Below, in pieces: positions 7,818-15,504 of a DNA stretch of 35,731 bases; position 1 is the first letter of the stretch, and each line of letters opens with the position of its first letter. Under the pieces are notes generated by a model that was not told where the DNA came from, ran no database searches, and worked only from the letters and a program-made list of their open reading frames with translations. The position numbers and the translations under genes are program-made. The DNA comes from an uncultured Clostridia bacterium (GTDB lineage: Bacteria; Bacillota; Clostridia; Oscillospirales; Acutalibacteraceae): positions 1-35,731 of the forward strand of contig CAMMAZ010000025.1 in the NCBI GenBank assembly GCA_946493765.1. The letters run 5' to 3'.

Positions 7818-7845
7818 ATTATATCACCTTTTTTCGCATAATCAA
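7818..7845 (-). promoter_or_regulatory. promoter of pfkA
   Basis: On the minus strand TTGATT (7840-7845) and a perfect TATAAT (7818-7823) are separated by 16 bases. A TG one base upstream of the -10 box makes it an extended -10 promoter. Confidence 0.75.
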
Positions 7846-7889
7846 GTGTTTTATCATAATTTCTTGAGGAATTCTAACGCTTGTCCTAC

Positions 7890-7917
7890 TTGTTTTTTTT
7901 ATTTTATGTGGTAAAAT
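7890..7917 (+). promoter_or_regulatory. promoter of the pncB operon
   Basis: TTGTTT (7890-7895) and TAAAAT (7912-7917) are separated by 16 bases, about 37 bases before the pncB start. It diverges from the pfkA promoter. Confidence 0.5.
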
Positions 7918-7954
7918 AAAAACAATATGAAAAAGGTGTAAATGAGGTGTGTTT

Positions 7955-9412
7955 GTGTCGGAAAAGGAAATCAAATTATCCATGTTAACGGATTTGTATG
8001 AACTGACAATGGCAAATGGGTTCTATGAAGCGGGAATGGCGGATCAAATCGCCTGCTTTGACATGTTTTTCAGACGCGTGCCGGATAACGGCGGTTTTGC
8101 ACTGATGGCGGGTCTAAAGCAGATGATCGATTATTTGCAGCAACTGCATTTTGATAAGGAAGATATTGCGTTTTTAAAAAGCAAAGGCTATTTTTCGGAA
8201 GGTTTTTTAAATTATTTGAAAAACTTTCAGTTTGCCTGCGATGTCTGGGCGGTTCCGGAAGGTACGCCGATTTTCCCAAAAGAACCGATCGTTACCGTGC
8301 GGGGCCCGATCGTGCAGGCGGCGATCATTGAAACAATGGTGCTGCTTTGCATCAACCACCAGTCATTGATTGCGACCAAAGCCAACCGGATTGCCAGAGC
8401 CGCGCAGGAACGTGTGGTCATGGAATTCGGCGCCCGTCGCGCACAAGGGGTAGATGCGGCGGTCAATGGCGCCAGAGCCGCTTATATCGGCGGCTGTGCA
8501 GGGTCTTCCTGTGTGGCGGCGGACGTTGCGTTCGGCGTTCCGGCGCTTGGAACCATGGCGCACAGCTGGGTGCAGATGTTCGACAGCGAATATGAAGCGT
8601 TTTGCACCTATGCGCGGCTATGCCCGGAAAACTGCGGACTGCTGGTGGATACCTATAACACGTTAAAGTCCGGCGTTCCCAATGCGATCCGCTGCTTTGA
8701 CGATGTTTTGAAACCGATGGGATGCCGCCCGAAATCCATTCGGATCGACAGCGGCGACATCACCTATCTGTCCAAACATGCGCGCCGCATGCTGGACGAT
8801 GCCGGTTATCCCGACTGCAAGATCATCGCATCCAATTCGTTGGATGAATATATCATTCGCGATTTGTTGATCGAGGGTGCAAAAGTGGATTTGTTCGGGG
8901 TCGGCGAACGGCTGATCACAGCGGCGAGCGATCCGGTTTTCGGTGGGGTCTATAAGCTGTGCGCCACTGAAAATCAGCAGGGAGAATTGATTCCGAAAGT
9001 GAAATTCAGCGATAATGTCGGCAAGATCACCATTCCGGGATTTAAGCGCTCCTGGCGGCTGTTCGACAAGGATTCCGGGAAAGCGATCGCCGATGTGATC
9101 ACCATGCACGACGAAAAGATCGACGAAACAAAACCCTATGAAATCTTTGATCCCGATCACACCTGGAAACGCAAAACCGTCACCAATTTTATCGCAAGAT
9201 CGCTTTGTGTTCCGGTTTACAAACAGGGCAAGCTTGTTTATAACAGTCCGGATGAAACGCAGATCCGCCGGTATTGCGCGGAGCAGGTGGACACCATCTG
9301 GGATGAGGTGCAGCGTTTTGAAAATCCGCATACCTATTATGTGGATCTATCGCAAAAGCTGTGGGATTGCCGGGATCAGATGATCAAGGAATACACGGGA
9401 CTGAAAAAATAA
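7955..9412 (+). CDS. pncB: nicotinate phosphoribosyltransferase
   Basis: Joins nicotinate to PRPP, with ATP hydrolysis, to give nicotinate mononucleotide in the NAD salvage (Preiss-Handler) pathway. The 485-residue protein begins with LSMLTDLYELTMANGFYE, the family hallmark. It continues with FFRRVPDNGGFAL, TKANRIARAA, FGARRAQG and GTMAHSWVQ (containing the catalytic His region), then RIDSGDI and FGVGERL for phosphoribosyl binding. Start: GTG 7955 with GAGGTG 5 bases upstream is preferred; GTG 7949 two codons earlier is possible. The downstream lipoprotein follows after 14 bases. Confidence 0.95.
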   Translation: MSEKEIKLSMLTDLYELTMANGFYEAGMADQIACFDMFFRRVPDNGGFALMAGLKQMIDYLQQLHFDKEDIAFLKSKGYFSEGFLNYLKNFQFACDVWAVPEGTPIFPKEPIVTVRGPIVQAAIIETMVLLCINHQSLIATKANRIARAAQERVVMEFGARRAQGVDAAVNGARAAYIGGCAGSSCVAADVAFGVPALGTMAHSWVQMFDSEYEAFCTYARLCPENCGLLVDTYNTLKSGVPNAIRCFDDVLKPMGCRPKSIRIDSGDITYLSKHARRMLDDAGYPDCKIIASNSLDEYIIRDLLIEGAKVDLFGVGERLITAASDPVFGGVYKLCATENQQGELIPKVKFSDNVGKITIPGFKRSWRLFDKDSGKAIADVITMHDEKIDETKPYEIFDPDHTWKRKTVTNFIARSLCVPVYKQGKLVYNSPDETQIRRYCAEQVDTIWDEVQRFENPHTYYVDLSQKLWDCRDQMIKEYTGLKK

Positions 9413-9426
9413 ACCGGAGGATGCAG

Positions 9427-10095
9427 ATGAAAAAAGGAATTTGTTTGTTGCTTTGTGCGCTGCTGCTCTGCAGTTTTGCAGGGTGCGGAAAAAACGAGAC
9501 GGTGGAAACACCGGATGTTACCATTTCAACCGTTATTTCCAAATCCGAAGTGCAGGAGAGCGCTGCGCGTGGCGAAATTATCGGCGTGCAGTTTCAAACC
9601 GGGACGCAGGCTGGGACAATTTATGATTATTTTGATGCGGTGATCGAGCAGCAGCGGGAAACGACCGATTATATCGCCGAGGAGGACGAATTGCATTATA
9701 CCGTCAACGAAGGCCAGACGCTGACCATGATCCAAAGCAGGGACGTTAAGTATTTTTATCCCAATGCCGATGAAGACCGAAAGATCGCAGTGATCGCGGC
9801 ATTTGGCGACGCTTATCATTTCACCGTCGGCAACGCTTATGAAGACAATATCACAGCGGCGCTGGGCGAACCGGATCAAAGGGATATTCCGGCGCAGTCG
9901 GATCTGTTTTATCTCTACCAGACACCGGACACCAACTATTCCCGGCTGACCTATCTGTTCGGGGACATGCGGCTGGACTTTATTTTGCAGTCGGATGCGC
10001 TTTGCGCCGTCGTGCTGACCGATACAAGGCTGTATGACGGGCTGGGAAATTCCGAAACCTCCACTGCCGCCGTTTCCGATTCCACCGACGCATAA
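9427..10095 (+). CDS. predicted lipoprotein of unknown function
   Basis: A 222-residue exported protein. The signal peptide is short: a KK n-region, a Leu/Cys-rich core, and the lipobox FAGC with Cys20 as the lipidated residue. The mature part is acidic, has Thr/Val-rich and Asp/Tyr-rich stretches without a domain I can name, and ends in a Ser/Thr-rich tail. ATG 9427 is chosen because CGGAGG (9415-9420) is 6 bases upstream; ATG 9421 directly abuts that site. It lies between pncB (14 bases) and the ruvX-type gene (13 bases), so it is part of that operon, but neither neighbour explains it. Confidence 0.8.
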   Translation: MKKGICLLLCALLLCSFAGCGKNETVETPDVTISTVISKSEVQESAARGEIIGVQFQTGTQAGTIYDYFDAVIEQQRETTDYIAEEDELHYTVNEGQTLTMIQSRDVKYFYPNADEDRKIAVIAAFGDAYHFTVGNAYEDNITAALGEPDQRDIPAQSDLFYLYQTPDTNYSRLTYLFGDMRLDFILQSDALCAVVLTDTRLYDGLGNSETSTAAVSDSTDA

Positions 10096-10108
10096 AAGGT
10101 GAGACAGC

Positions 10109-10528
10109 ATGAAAATCATGGCAGTGGATTTAGGACTGGCCAGAACCGGTCTTGCTATATGCGATGCGGGGGAGTTGCTCGCTTCTCCCATCGGGGTATT
10201 AGTGGAAAAAAATGAACAACGTTTAATTGAGCAGGTGATCGACGCGGCGGTGCAAAACGGCGCGGAAAGAATCGTCTGCGGTCTGCCGAAAAATATGGAC
10301 GGCAGCAAAGGTGAACGTGCGCGCGAATGTGAACGCATTGCCGGGATCATCGGCGAGAAAAGCGGTATTGAAACGGTTTTGTGGGATGAACGCTGCACAA
10401 CGATTAGCGCACATCGTGCGCTGAACGTCACCAACACCAGAGGCAAAAAACGCAAAGCGGTGGTGGATGCTGTCGCGGCGATGATGATTTTGCAAAGCTA
10501 TCTTGATTTCAGGCGCAATCAAAAATAA
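10109..10528 (+). CDS. ruvX: YqgF/RuvX family Holliday-junction resolvase-like nuclease
   Basis: A 139-residue RNase H-fold protein. Family members are annotated as putative pre-16S rRNA nucleases (5' end maturation) and as Holliday-junction resolvase homologues. The N-terminal metal Asp is in MAVDLGLARTGLA, GLPKNMDGS follows at about residue 52, the acidic residue in LWDERCTT is at about 92, and the last catalytic Asp is in KAVVDAVAAMM. AAGGTGAG precedes ATG 10109. Final gene of the pncB operon; a terminator follows after 7 bases. Confidence 0.93.
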   Translation: MKIMAVDLGLARTGLAICDAGELLASPIGVLVEKNEQRLIEQVIDAAVQNGAERIVCGLPKNMDGSKGERARECERIAGIIGEKSGIETVLWDERCTTISAHRALNVTNTRGKKRKAVVDAVAAMMILQSYLDFRRNQK

Positions 10529-10535
10529 AACGATA

Positions 10536-10571
10536 AAAAGGAACAGCCTACACCGGTAAGCTGTTCCTTTT
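10536..10571. terminator. bidirectional terminator between ruvX and the GNAT gene
   Basis: AAAAGGAACAGC and GCTGTTCCTTTT form a perfect 12-bp stem around a 12-base loop, with A and T tracts on the two sides. The flanking genes converge on it. Confidence 0.85.
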
Positions 10572-10585
10572 GCTATGCAAGAATG

Positions 10586-11056
10586 TCAAAGGATCGTTTC
10601 CATTCCGATCTTCTGCGGTGACAGCCCGCATTTTTCATAAAACCGCAATGCGCTTTCGTTGCAGGCCCAAACATTGAGGGTGACGTTATAGCAGCCGCTT
10701 TCTTTGGCAAAAGCGCGCACAAAATCATATAGTGCGCGACCCACATGCTGTCCACGGCAATTTTGATCGACGCACAGATCGTCGATATACAATGTTTTGA
10801 TATCCGTTAAAATGTTGTTATTGATCTGCTGCTGAAAGATGCAAAACGCGTAGCCTTCCACCTCGCCGTTTTCGTTTTCTGCCACAAAGACCGGTTTTGT
10901 ATCATCCTTTAAAATCTCCGTCAGCTGTGCGTCGGTATATTTTCGCGCGCCGGCTTTAAACAAATCCGGCCGCCCATTGTGATGCACATTCAGCACCTGG
11001 GAAAGCAGATCGTTGATTTTTGGAATATCTTTTGTTTTGGCTCTTCGAATGTTCAT
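10586..11056 (-). CDS. GNAT family N-acetyltransferase
   Basis: A 156-residue acetyl-CoA-dependent N-acetyltransferase of unknown substrate. It starts with MNIRRAKTKDIPKINDL, typical of GNAT strand 1 and helix 1. Motif A is visible as LYIDDLCVDQNCRGQHVGRAL (about residues 94-114), where the arginine-glycine stretch binds the CoA pyrophosphate. Motif B follows as TLNVWACNESALRFYEKCG with the conserved FYEKCGL end. ATG 11056 is selected by AGGAG 6 bases upstream. It begins 8 bases after the nth stop codon, so the two are co-transcribed. Confidence 0.92.
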   Translation of the reverse strand: MNIRRAKTKDIPKINDLLSQVLNVHHNGRPDLFKAGARKYTDAQLTEILKDDTKPVFVAENENGEVEGYAFCIFQQQINNNILTDIKTLYIDDLCVDQNCRGQHVGRALYDFVRAFAKESGCYNVTLNVWACNESALRFYEKCGLSPQKIGMETIL

Positions 11057-11064
11057 TTTTTCTC

Positions 11065-11706
11065 CTATGCTTTGGATACGGTTTGATAATGCTTGCAAAT
11101 TTCTTTGAGTTCGCAGATTTCACATTTTGGACTTTGCGCTTTGCAGACATCTCGTCCAAAATGCACGATCCTGTGGCAAAAATCCGATGATTTTTCCGGC
11201 GGCAGTAATTTTTTCAGCGCCATTTCCGTTTTATAGGGATCCTTGGTGTCGACAAACCCCAACCGGTTGGTAATGCGGATCAGATGGGTATCGGTAACGA
11301 CTGCCGGTTGATGGTAGATATCGCCCATGATGAGATTTGCCGTTTTGCGCCCCACGCCGGGCAGTTTGGTGAGCGCTTCAATGGAATCCGGCACCTGTCC
11401 GTTGAAATCGGACAACAGCATCTGGCACATCAGCACGATATCCCGCGCTTTTGTTTTGTAAAGTCCGCAGGAATGGATGATCTCCTCAATATCTTCAACC
11501 TGCGCGCTGGCAAAGTCTTCAATCGACCGGTATTTTTCAAACAGCGGTTTGGTGACGATATTGACCCGCGCATCGGTGCATTGTGCCGAAAGCCTGGTTG
11601 CGATTAATAATTCATGCGGTTTTCTTGCTTCCAGCGAACAAGCCGCATCGGGATACCGTTCTTCCATTTTTGCAACGGCAATCAATGCCTTTTCCTTTTT
11701 TGTCAT
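11065..11706 (-). CDS. nth: endonuclease III (DNA glycosylase/AP lyase)
   Basis: Removes oxidised pyrimidines from DNA and cleaves at the resulting abasic site (base excision repair). The 213-residue protein has the N-terminal LIATRLSAQCTDARVN segment, the helix-hairpin-helix LTKLPGVGRKTAN with the Schiff-base lysine in GRKTA, the catalytic Asp in VVTDTHLIRI, and the C-terminal 4Fe-4S ligands spaced C-x6-C-x2-C-x5-C (CKAQSPKCEICELKEIC). All essential residues are present. ATG 11706 has AAGGA 10 bases upstream. First gene of a two-gene operon with the acetyltransferase. Confidence 0.97.
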   Translation of the reverse strand: MTKKEKALIAVAKMEERYPDAACSLEARKPHELLIATRLSAQCTDARVNIVTKPLFEKYRSIEDFASAQVEDIEEIIHSCGLYKTKARDIVLMCQMLLSDFNGQVPDSIEALTKLPGVGRKTANLIMGDIYHQPAVVTDTHLIRITNRLGFVDTKDPYKTEMALKKLLPPEKSSDFCHRIVHFGRDVCKAQSPKCEICELKEICKHYQTVSKA

Positions 11707-11885
11707 GCTCCATTCATTCCTTTATTCTGGGTTGTTGCAATTTGTCAATGTTTTAATCATTTTATCATTTTTTTGTGTGTTATGCAACAGCAAAACGGAT
11801 ATACTTTTTGTATAGAACATGACATAATTGTAAAAAATAATCTTTATGTAACATGATTTATGTAAGCCTTCTTTGACATAAAAGG

Positions 11886-11899
11886 TTACAAAATTGTAA
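11886..11899. promoter_or_regulatory. dyad TTACA-N4-TGTAA, copy 1 (possible operator)
   Basis: The perfect inverted repeat GTTACAA-AA-TTGTAAC spans 11885-11900. Its core TTACA-N4-TGTAA recurs at 11994-12007. Confidence 0.4.
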
Positions 11900-11993
11900 C
11901 TTTTAACCGGAAAATCACGCTTTTGAGGGGTAAACCTGTTGAAAACTATGTGGAAAATGTGAATACTATGGGTATATGGAAGTTTATAACAAT

Positions 11994-12007
11994 TTACAGT
12001 ATTGTAA
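11994..12007. promoter_or_regulatory. dyad TTACA-N4-TGTAA, copy 2 (possible operator)
   Basis: TTACA-GTAT-TGTAA has the same arms and spacing as copy 1, lying 108 bases further and about 22 bases upstream of the predicted -35 box. Confidence 0.4.
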
Positions 12008-12028
12008 TATCTTTTTTGGAACAGCTTA

Positions 12029-12057
12029 TAGACAAAAATTGATATTTATGCTAAAAT
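12029..12057 (+). promoter_or_regulatory. promoter of the dehydratase/PGT operon
   Basis: TAGACA (12029-12034) and TAAAAT (12052-12057) are spaced by 17 bases, with an extended -10 TG at 12049-12050. The predicted leader is about 75 bases. Confidence 0.55.
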
Positions 12058-12139
12058 ATAGTTCAAAGTTCTGTTATGATTTGCACAACACAGGTTAAAT
12101 TAATATAAAGACAAAGTGAAAAATCAAGAGGTGAATCGA

Positions 12140-14041
12140 TTGTTGCAGCGAACCAAACGGCTGTTGACGCTATTGGCCCTCGTATTGTGGGATATCTTTT
12201 CGGTTGCGGTATCCATCTTTTTAGCGTTTCGCATTTGCTACACAGAGCATTATGCCAGAAATGGTATTTGGTATAACCCGATGTCCTGGGTCCCGAACGA
12301 CATTTTTCCGGAAACGGTTGTGCTGTTCATTGTGATCGCCGCGGGCGGCTTTATCATGATGAATGTGATTTTCGGAAATTATCTCAATGTGCTCCGGCAT
12401 TTCGGCTGGGGAGAGATGGTTCGGGCTTTTTTGGCGTGGTTATGCTTTTCGGTTGAAATCTCTGTTATTTTATATATTGTCGGTTTGTTCCGCAACTATC
12501 CGGCGTATAACATTGTCATGTGTTTTTCGCTGTTGGTCTGCCAGCTTGCAGGAAGGGCAAGTTCGCGGTTGCTTAAGGAATTTTCTGCAAGGATGAATCT
12601 GATGTCGCGTGCGACGAAGTCGTATACCGTCCGCACGTTGATCTATGGCGCAGGGGAAGCCGGCGCTTATTTTTGCAGCAAAGCGAAGATGGATAAGGAC
12701 AGCAAGGTGCTGCCTGTTGTTTTTATCGACGACAATAAACAGCTGCAAAACAGCAGAGTGCACGGCGTTTTGGTTTATGGCGGCTCCGAAAAGCTGGACG
12801 AGGCGATCAAGAAATTTGAGATCGACGAGGTGATCGTTGCGATTCCCACCGCCTCAAAGCAGCTTTTAAAATATGCGATCGACGTTTGCAGTGAAAATAA
12901 ATGCCGGATTCGCAGATTCGGAAACATCGATGACATTGAGTTGTCGAAAGTCAAGGTCACGCACATTGAAATCGAGGAACTGCTGCGCCGTGACAGCGTG
13001 AAGCTGAACATGGAAAATGTCAGTGCCTTTATCAAAGATAAGGTTGTGTTGGTTACCGGCGGCGCGGGCTCTATCGGATCAGAAATCTGCCGGCAGGTTT
13101 TATCCTTTGGCTGTTCGCATCTGGTGATTTTTGATATCCATGAAAACGGGTTGTATGATATCGACATTGAGCTGCGCAAGAAGTATCAGGGAAAATATAG
13201 CCTGCGGCTCGGTTCCATTCGGGACCAGAAACGGCTTAGCGAAGTGTTTGACGAATTTTCACCGAAAGTAGTGTTCCATGCCGCCGCGCATAAGCATGTC
13301 CCCATGATGGAATACAGTCCGCGTGAAGCGATCAAAAACAACGTGCGGGGCACCATCAACGTTGCGATGGAATCGATCATGCACCATGCGGATAAATTTA
13401 TTTTGATTTCAACCGATAAAGCGGTCAATCCCACCAATATCATGGGCGCGTCCAAACGCATTGCAGAAGAGGCAATCCAGCTGCTCGACACCATGTCTGA
13501 GACGGATCTGTCCGCCGTGCGGTTCGGCAATGTGCTGGGTTCTAATGGCAGTGTTGTGCCGCTTTTCCGTTCTCAGATCGAAAAGGGCGGTCCTGTTACC
13601 GTGACGCATAAAGACATGCGCCGGTATTTTATGACGATCCCGGAAGCGGTGCAATTGGTGCTGGAAGCCGGCGCCATGGCAAAGGGCGGAGAAATTTTTG
13701 TTTTGAATATGGGCGAACCGGTGCGCATCTATGATCTTGCCTGTGATCTGATCCGGCTTTCCGGCTACGAGCCCTATGCGGATATCGACATTCAGTTCAC
13801 CGGTCTGCGGCCGGGCGAAAAGCTGTTTGAAGAGATCAGCATGAAAGAGGAGGATATGTCCAAAACGCCTAACGATAAAATTTATATCATGAAACCAATG
13901 GAATATGATCCGACGGATCTGGCTGAGCATTTAAAAGAGTTAGAGCATCTGGCGGTCGACGGAACAATGGAAGAGATGTTCGCAATGGTCAAGGTGCTGG
14001 TTCCCACATTCGACCATGATCCCGGCGTGCCTGATGCATAA
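12140..14041 (+). CDS. membrane-bound NDP-sugar 4,6-dehydratase/epimerase (CapD/WbpM/PglF type)
   Basis: Likely converts a UDP-sugar such as UDP-GlcNAc to its 4-keto-6-deoxy form for surface glycan synthesis. Domain order: four or so N-terminal membrane helices (about residues 7-140), a first Rossmann-like domain starting LIYGAGEAGAYF, and a C-terminal short-chain dehydrogenase domain with VTGGAGSIGSEI for NAD(P). The active site reads STDKAVNPTN and MGASK, so Met stands where shorter enzymes have Tyr; this SMK triad is normal for the long membrane type. Start: TTG 12140, because AGAGGTG (12127-12133) is 6 bases upstream. GTG 12116 is in frame but lacks a site. The epimerised or dehydrated substrate cannot be read from sequence. 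Confidence 0.92.
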   Translation: MLQRTKRLLTLLALVLWDIFSVAVSIFLAFRICYTEHYARNGIWYNPMSWVPNDIFPETVVLFIVIAAGGFIMMNVIFGNYLNVLRHFGWGEMVRAFLAWLCFSVEISVILYIVGLFRNYPAYNIVMCFSLLVCQLAGRASSRLLKEFSARMNLMSRATKSYTVRTLIYGAGEAGAYFCSKAKMDKDSKVLPVVFIDDNKQLQNSRVHGVLVYGGSEKLDEAIKKFEIDEVIVAIPTASKQLLKYAIDVCSENKCRIRRFGNIDDIELSKVKVTHIEIEELLRRDSVKLNMENVSAFIKDKVVLVTGGAGSIGSEICRQVLSFGCSHLVIFDIHENGLYDIDIELRKKYQGKYSLRLGSIRDQKRLSEVFDEFSPKVVFHAAAHKHVPMMEYSPREAIKNNVRGTINVAMESIMHHADKFILISTDKAVNPTNIMGASKRIAEEAIQLLDTMSETDLSAVRFGNVLGSNGSVVPLFRSQIEKGGPVTVTHKDMRRYFMTIPEAVQLVLEAGAMAKGGEIFVLNMGEPVRIYDLACDLIRLSGYEPYADIDIQFTGLRPGEKLFEEISMKEEDMSKTPNDKIYIMKPMEYDPTDLAEHLKELEHLAVDGTMEEMFAMVKVLVPTFDHDPGVPDA

Positions 14042-14097
14042 TGTTTTGCCATTTGGTGAAGATAATGGTAAAACGGTAAAAGGAATGTAAAGCAAGG

Positions 14098-14784
14098 ATG
14101 TTTTTAAAAAAGTATGAGGCGCTCCCCGATCAACTGCAAAATGAAAAGGTCAAATATTATTATGATGTCATCGCCGCGAAAAAAGCGACCTGTTTTTTCA
14201 AAACGGTCTTTGATTATCTGCTGGCGTTGTTTCTGTTTATCATTTTGCTTCCTTTTCTTTTGATCATCGGTATTTTAGTCAAATGCACCTCAAAAGGACC
14301 GGTCTTTTTTTACCAGGTGCGCGTGGGTCGTTATCTAAAGCCGTTTAAGATCATCAAATTCAGAACGATGGTTGTAGGCGCCGAAAAAATGGGAGCGCAG
14401 ATCACCGTCGGGGAAAAGGATCCCCGCATCACCGGGATCGGAGCGTTCTTGCGCCGGTTCCGGCTGGATGAACTGCCGCAGGTGATCAATGTGTTAAAAG
14501 GGGACATGAGCTTTGTCGGCACCCGGCCGGAGGTTCCCAAATATGTCAAGCGGTATCAGCCGGAAATGCTCGCCACCCTGCTTTTAAAGCCGGGCATCAC
14601 AGGGCTTGCCAGCATCGCCTTTAAGGATGAAAACGCGATGCTCGGTGAAGAGGACAGCCCGGAGGCCGCCTATGTGAACAAGATCCTGCCGGTGAAAATG
14701 AAGATCAATCTGGAATACATCGAAAAAATGTCTGTTTTAGAGGACATAAAAATCATGTTTAAAACGCTGTGCTGCGATCATTAA
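14098..14784 (+). CDS. monotopic phosphoglycosyl transferase (bacterial sugar transferase family)
   Basis: Transfers a sugar 1-phosphate from a UDP-sugar to undecaprenyl phosphate, starting a membrane-linked glycan. The 228-residue protein has one hydrophobic re-entrant helix (about residues 35-61) followed by the globular PglC/WcaJ-like core: GPVFFYQVRVGR, FKIIKFRTM, the catalytic Asp-Glu pair in RRFRLDELPQ, GDMSFVGTRPE and LKPGITGLA. It follows the dehydratase by 56 bases, a pairing seen for PglF with PglC in bacillosamine pathways. Neither an aminotransferase nor an acetyltransferase of that pathway is adjacent, so the sugar may differ. The SD is poor: AAGG directly abuts ATG 14098. Confidence 0.93.
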   Translation: MFLKKYEALPDQLQNEKVKYYYDVIAAKKATCFFKTVFDYLLALFLFIILLPFLLIIGILVKCTSKGPVFFYQVRVGRYLKPFKIIKFRTMVVGAEKMGAQITVGEKDPRITGIGAFLRRFRLDELPQVINVLKGDMSFVGTRPEVPKYVKRYQPEMLATLLLKPGITGLASIAFKDENAMLGEEDSPEAAYVNKILPVKMKINLEYIEKMSVLEDIKIMFKTLCCDH

Positions 14785-14786
14785 AA

Positions 14787-14811
14787 AAAGAGGACGATTC
14801 CGTCCTCTTTT
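14787..14811 (+). terminator. intrinsic terminator of the glycan operon
   Basis: AAAGAGGACG-ATTC-CGTCCTCTTT is a perfect 10-bp stem ending in a T run, two bases after the stop codon. Confidence 0.88.
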
Positions 14812-14849
14812 GTGATGTTTTATTACTCATTAAACAAGGGGGAATTGTA

Positions 14850-15503
14850 ATGAAAGCAAAAAGAATTTTGTGCTTCGTTTTGGCGGTTATTTTTTGTTTG
14901 ATAACTGCAGCCTGCAATGACAATGCGGTTGAAAAGGAAACACCGGAAACAGTACATACAAGCAAAACGAGTTCTAAAGTACAAACGGATGCGCAGGCAG
15001 TTATAAAAACAGAGAGCTTGCAGGGGAAAAGCACCGATCCATCGGAAAAGAGTACAGGTGTGGGGACTACACAAAAGTCCTTGCGCACTCTGAAAACGGA
15101 AGCATTGTCAACGCAGGAATTATGTGATAAATGTAATGATTTTCCACCGATTAAAGGATCGCGTTATTGCCAAAACTGCAAATGCTTGCTTTGCGACCGG
15201 GTTCGCAAAGCAAGGTTTTCATATTGTTCACGTCATAAATGTTCAGTATCAGGCTGCGACTGGCCGCGGGGTGATTCCAGCAGATATTGTCTTGAACATA
15301 AATGCATGGTTTCCGGTTGTAGCAATCAAAGTGAATATGACGGCTTCTACTGTTCTTCTCACACCTGCCTGCATGTCGGCTGTTCCCAGATGCGGGAAGG
15401 ATATAGTATGTATTGCATTGAACATAAATGTATAGAACCGGGGTGCAACAGTCCAAGAAGTTTTGGTTCGGAGTATTATTGCATACTGCACGATCTGGAT
15501 TAA
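14850..15503 (+). CDS. lipoprotein with six Cys/His zinc-knuckle-like repeats
   Basis: A 217-residue exported protein that I cannot assign to a named family. The signal peptide ends in lipobox TAAC (Cys22). Residues about 23-90 are a Thr/Lys/Glu/Ser-rich linker. From residue 92 to the end run six head-to-tail units of about 18-22 residues. Units 3-6 have the form C-x4-C-x10(11)-C-x2-H with conserved Gly before the second Cys and aromatic Tyr before the third. Unit 2 is C-x2-C-x9-C-x2-H and unit 1 is C-x2-C-x10-C-x2-C. Four potential metal ligands per unit strongly suggest one zinc each. AAGGGGGA precedes ATG 14850. It is flanked by terminators on both sides, so it is monocistronic, though no clear promoter is seen in the short gap. 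Confidence 0.85.
   Translation: MKAKRILCFVLAVIFCLITAACNDNAVEKETPETVHTSKTSSKVQTDAQAVIKTESLQGKSTDPSEKSTGVGTTQKSLRTLKTEALSTQELCDKCNDFPPIKGSRYCQNCKCLLCDRVRKARFSYCSRHKCSVSGCDWPRGDSSRYCLEHKCMVSGCSNQSEYDGFYCSSHTCLHVGCSQMREGYSMYCIEHKCIEPGCNSPRSFGSEYYCILHDLD
15123..15491 (+). repeat. six tandem Cys/His-repeat units within the lipoprotein gene
   Basis: Coding repeats of roughly 54-66 bases each. The period shows best in the protein: the His-Lys/Thr-Cys junction (HKC, HKC, HTC, HKC) marks the unit boundaries. The DNA of the units has diverged, so this is an old duplication rather than a recent slippage repeat. Confidence 0.75.
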
Positions 15504-15504
15504 A

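Larger units (their letters stand above)
11707..12115. other. long AT-rich intergenic region, no gene seen
   Basis: About 410 bases separate the divergent nth and dehydratase genes. I find no convincing gene or known RNA family. It contains a 9-base direct repeat TTTATGTAA at 11843-11851 and 11857-11865, two similar dyads of form TTACA-N4-TGTAA, and a promoter near its right end. The composition suggests a regulated control region. Confidence 0.6.

Noticed and set aside
8663-9331. 222-codon minus-strand frame opposite pncB
   Set aside because: Antisense shadow of a well-conserved gene, no ribosome-binding site and no recognisable motif.
9526-10455. 309-codon minus-strand frame opposite the lipoprotein and ruvX
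   Set aside because: It spans two plus-strand genes with good starts and lacks its own signals.
11707-12115. AT-rich region with a TGTGGAAAA segment considered as a replication origin
   Set aside because: No cluster of DnaA boxes and no dnaA, dnaN or parA neighbours; better explained as a promoter region.
13409-13930. 173-codon minus-strand frame opposite the dehydratase
   Set aside because: Antisense to the conserved dehydrogenase domain; His/Arg/Phe-rich shadow composition.
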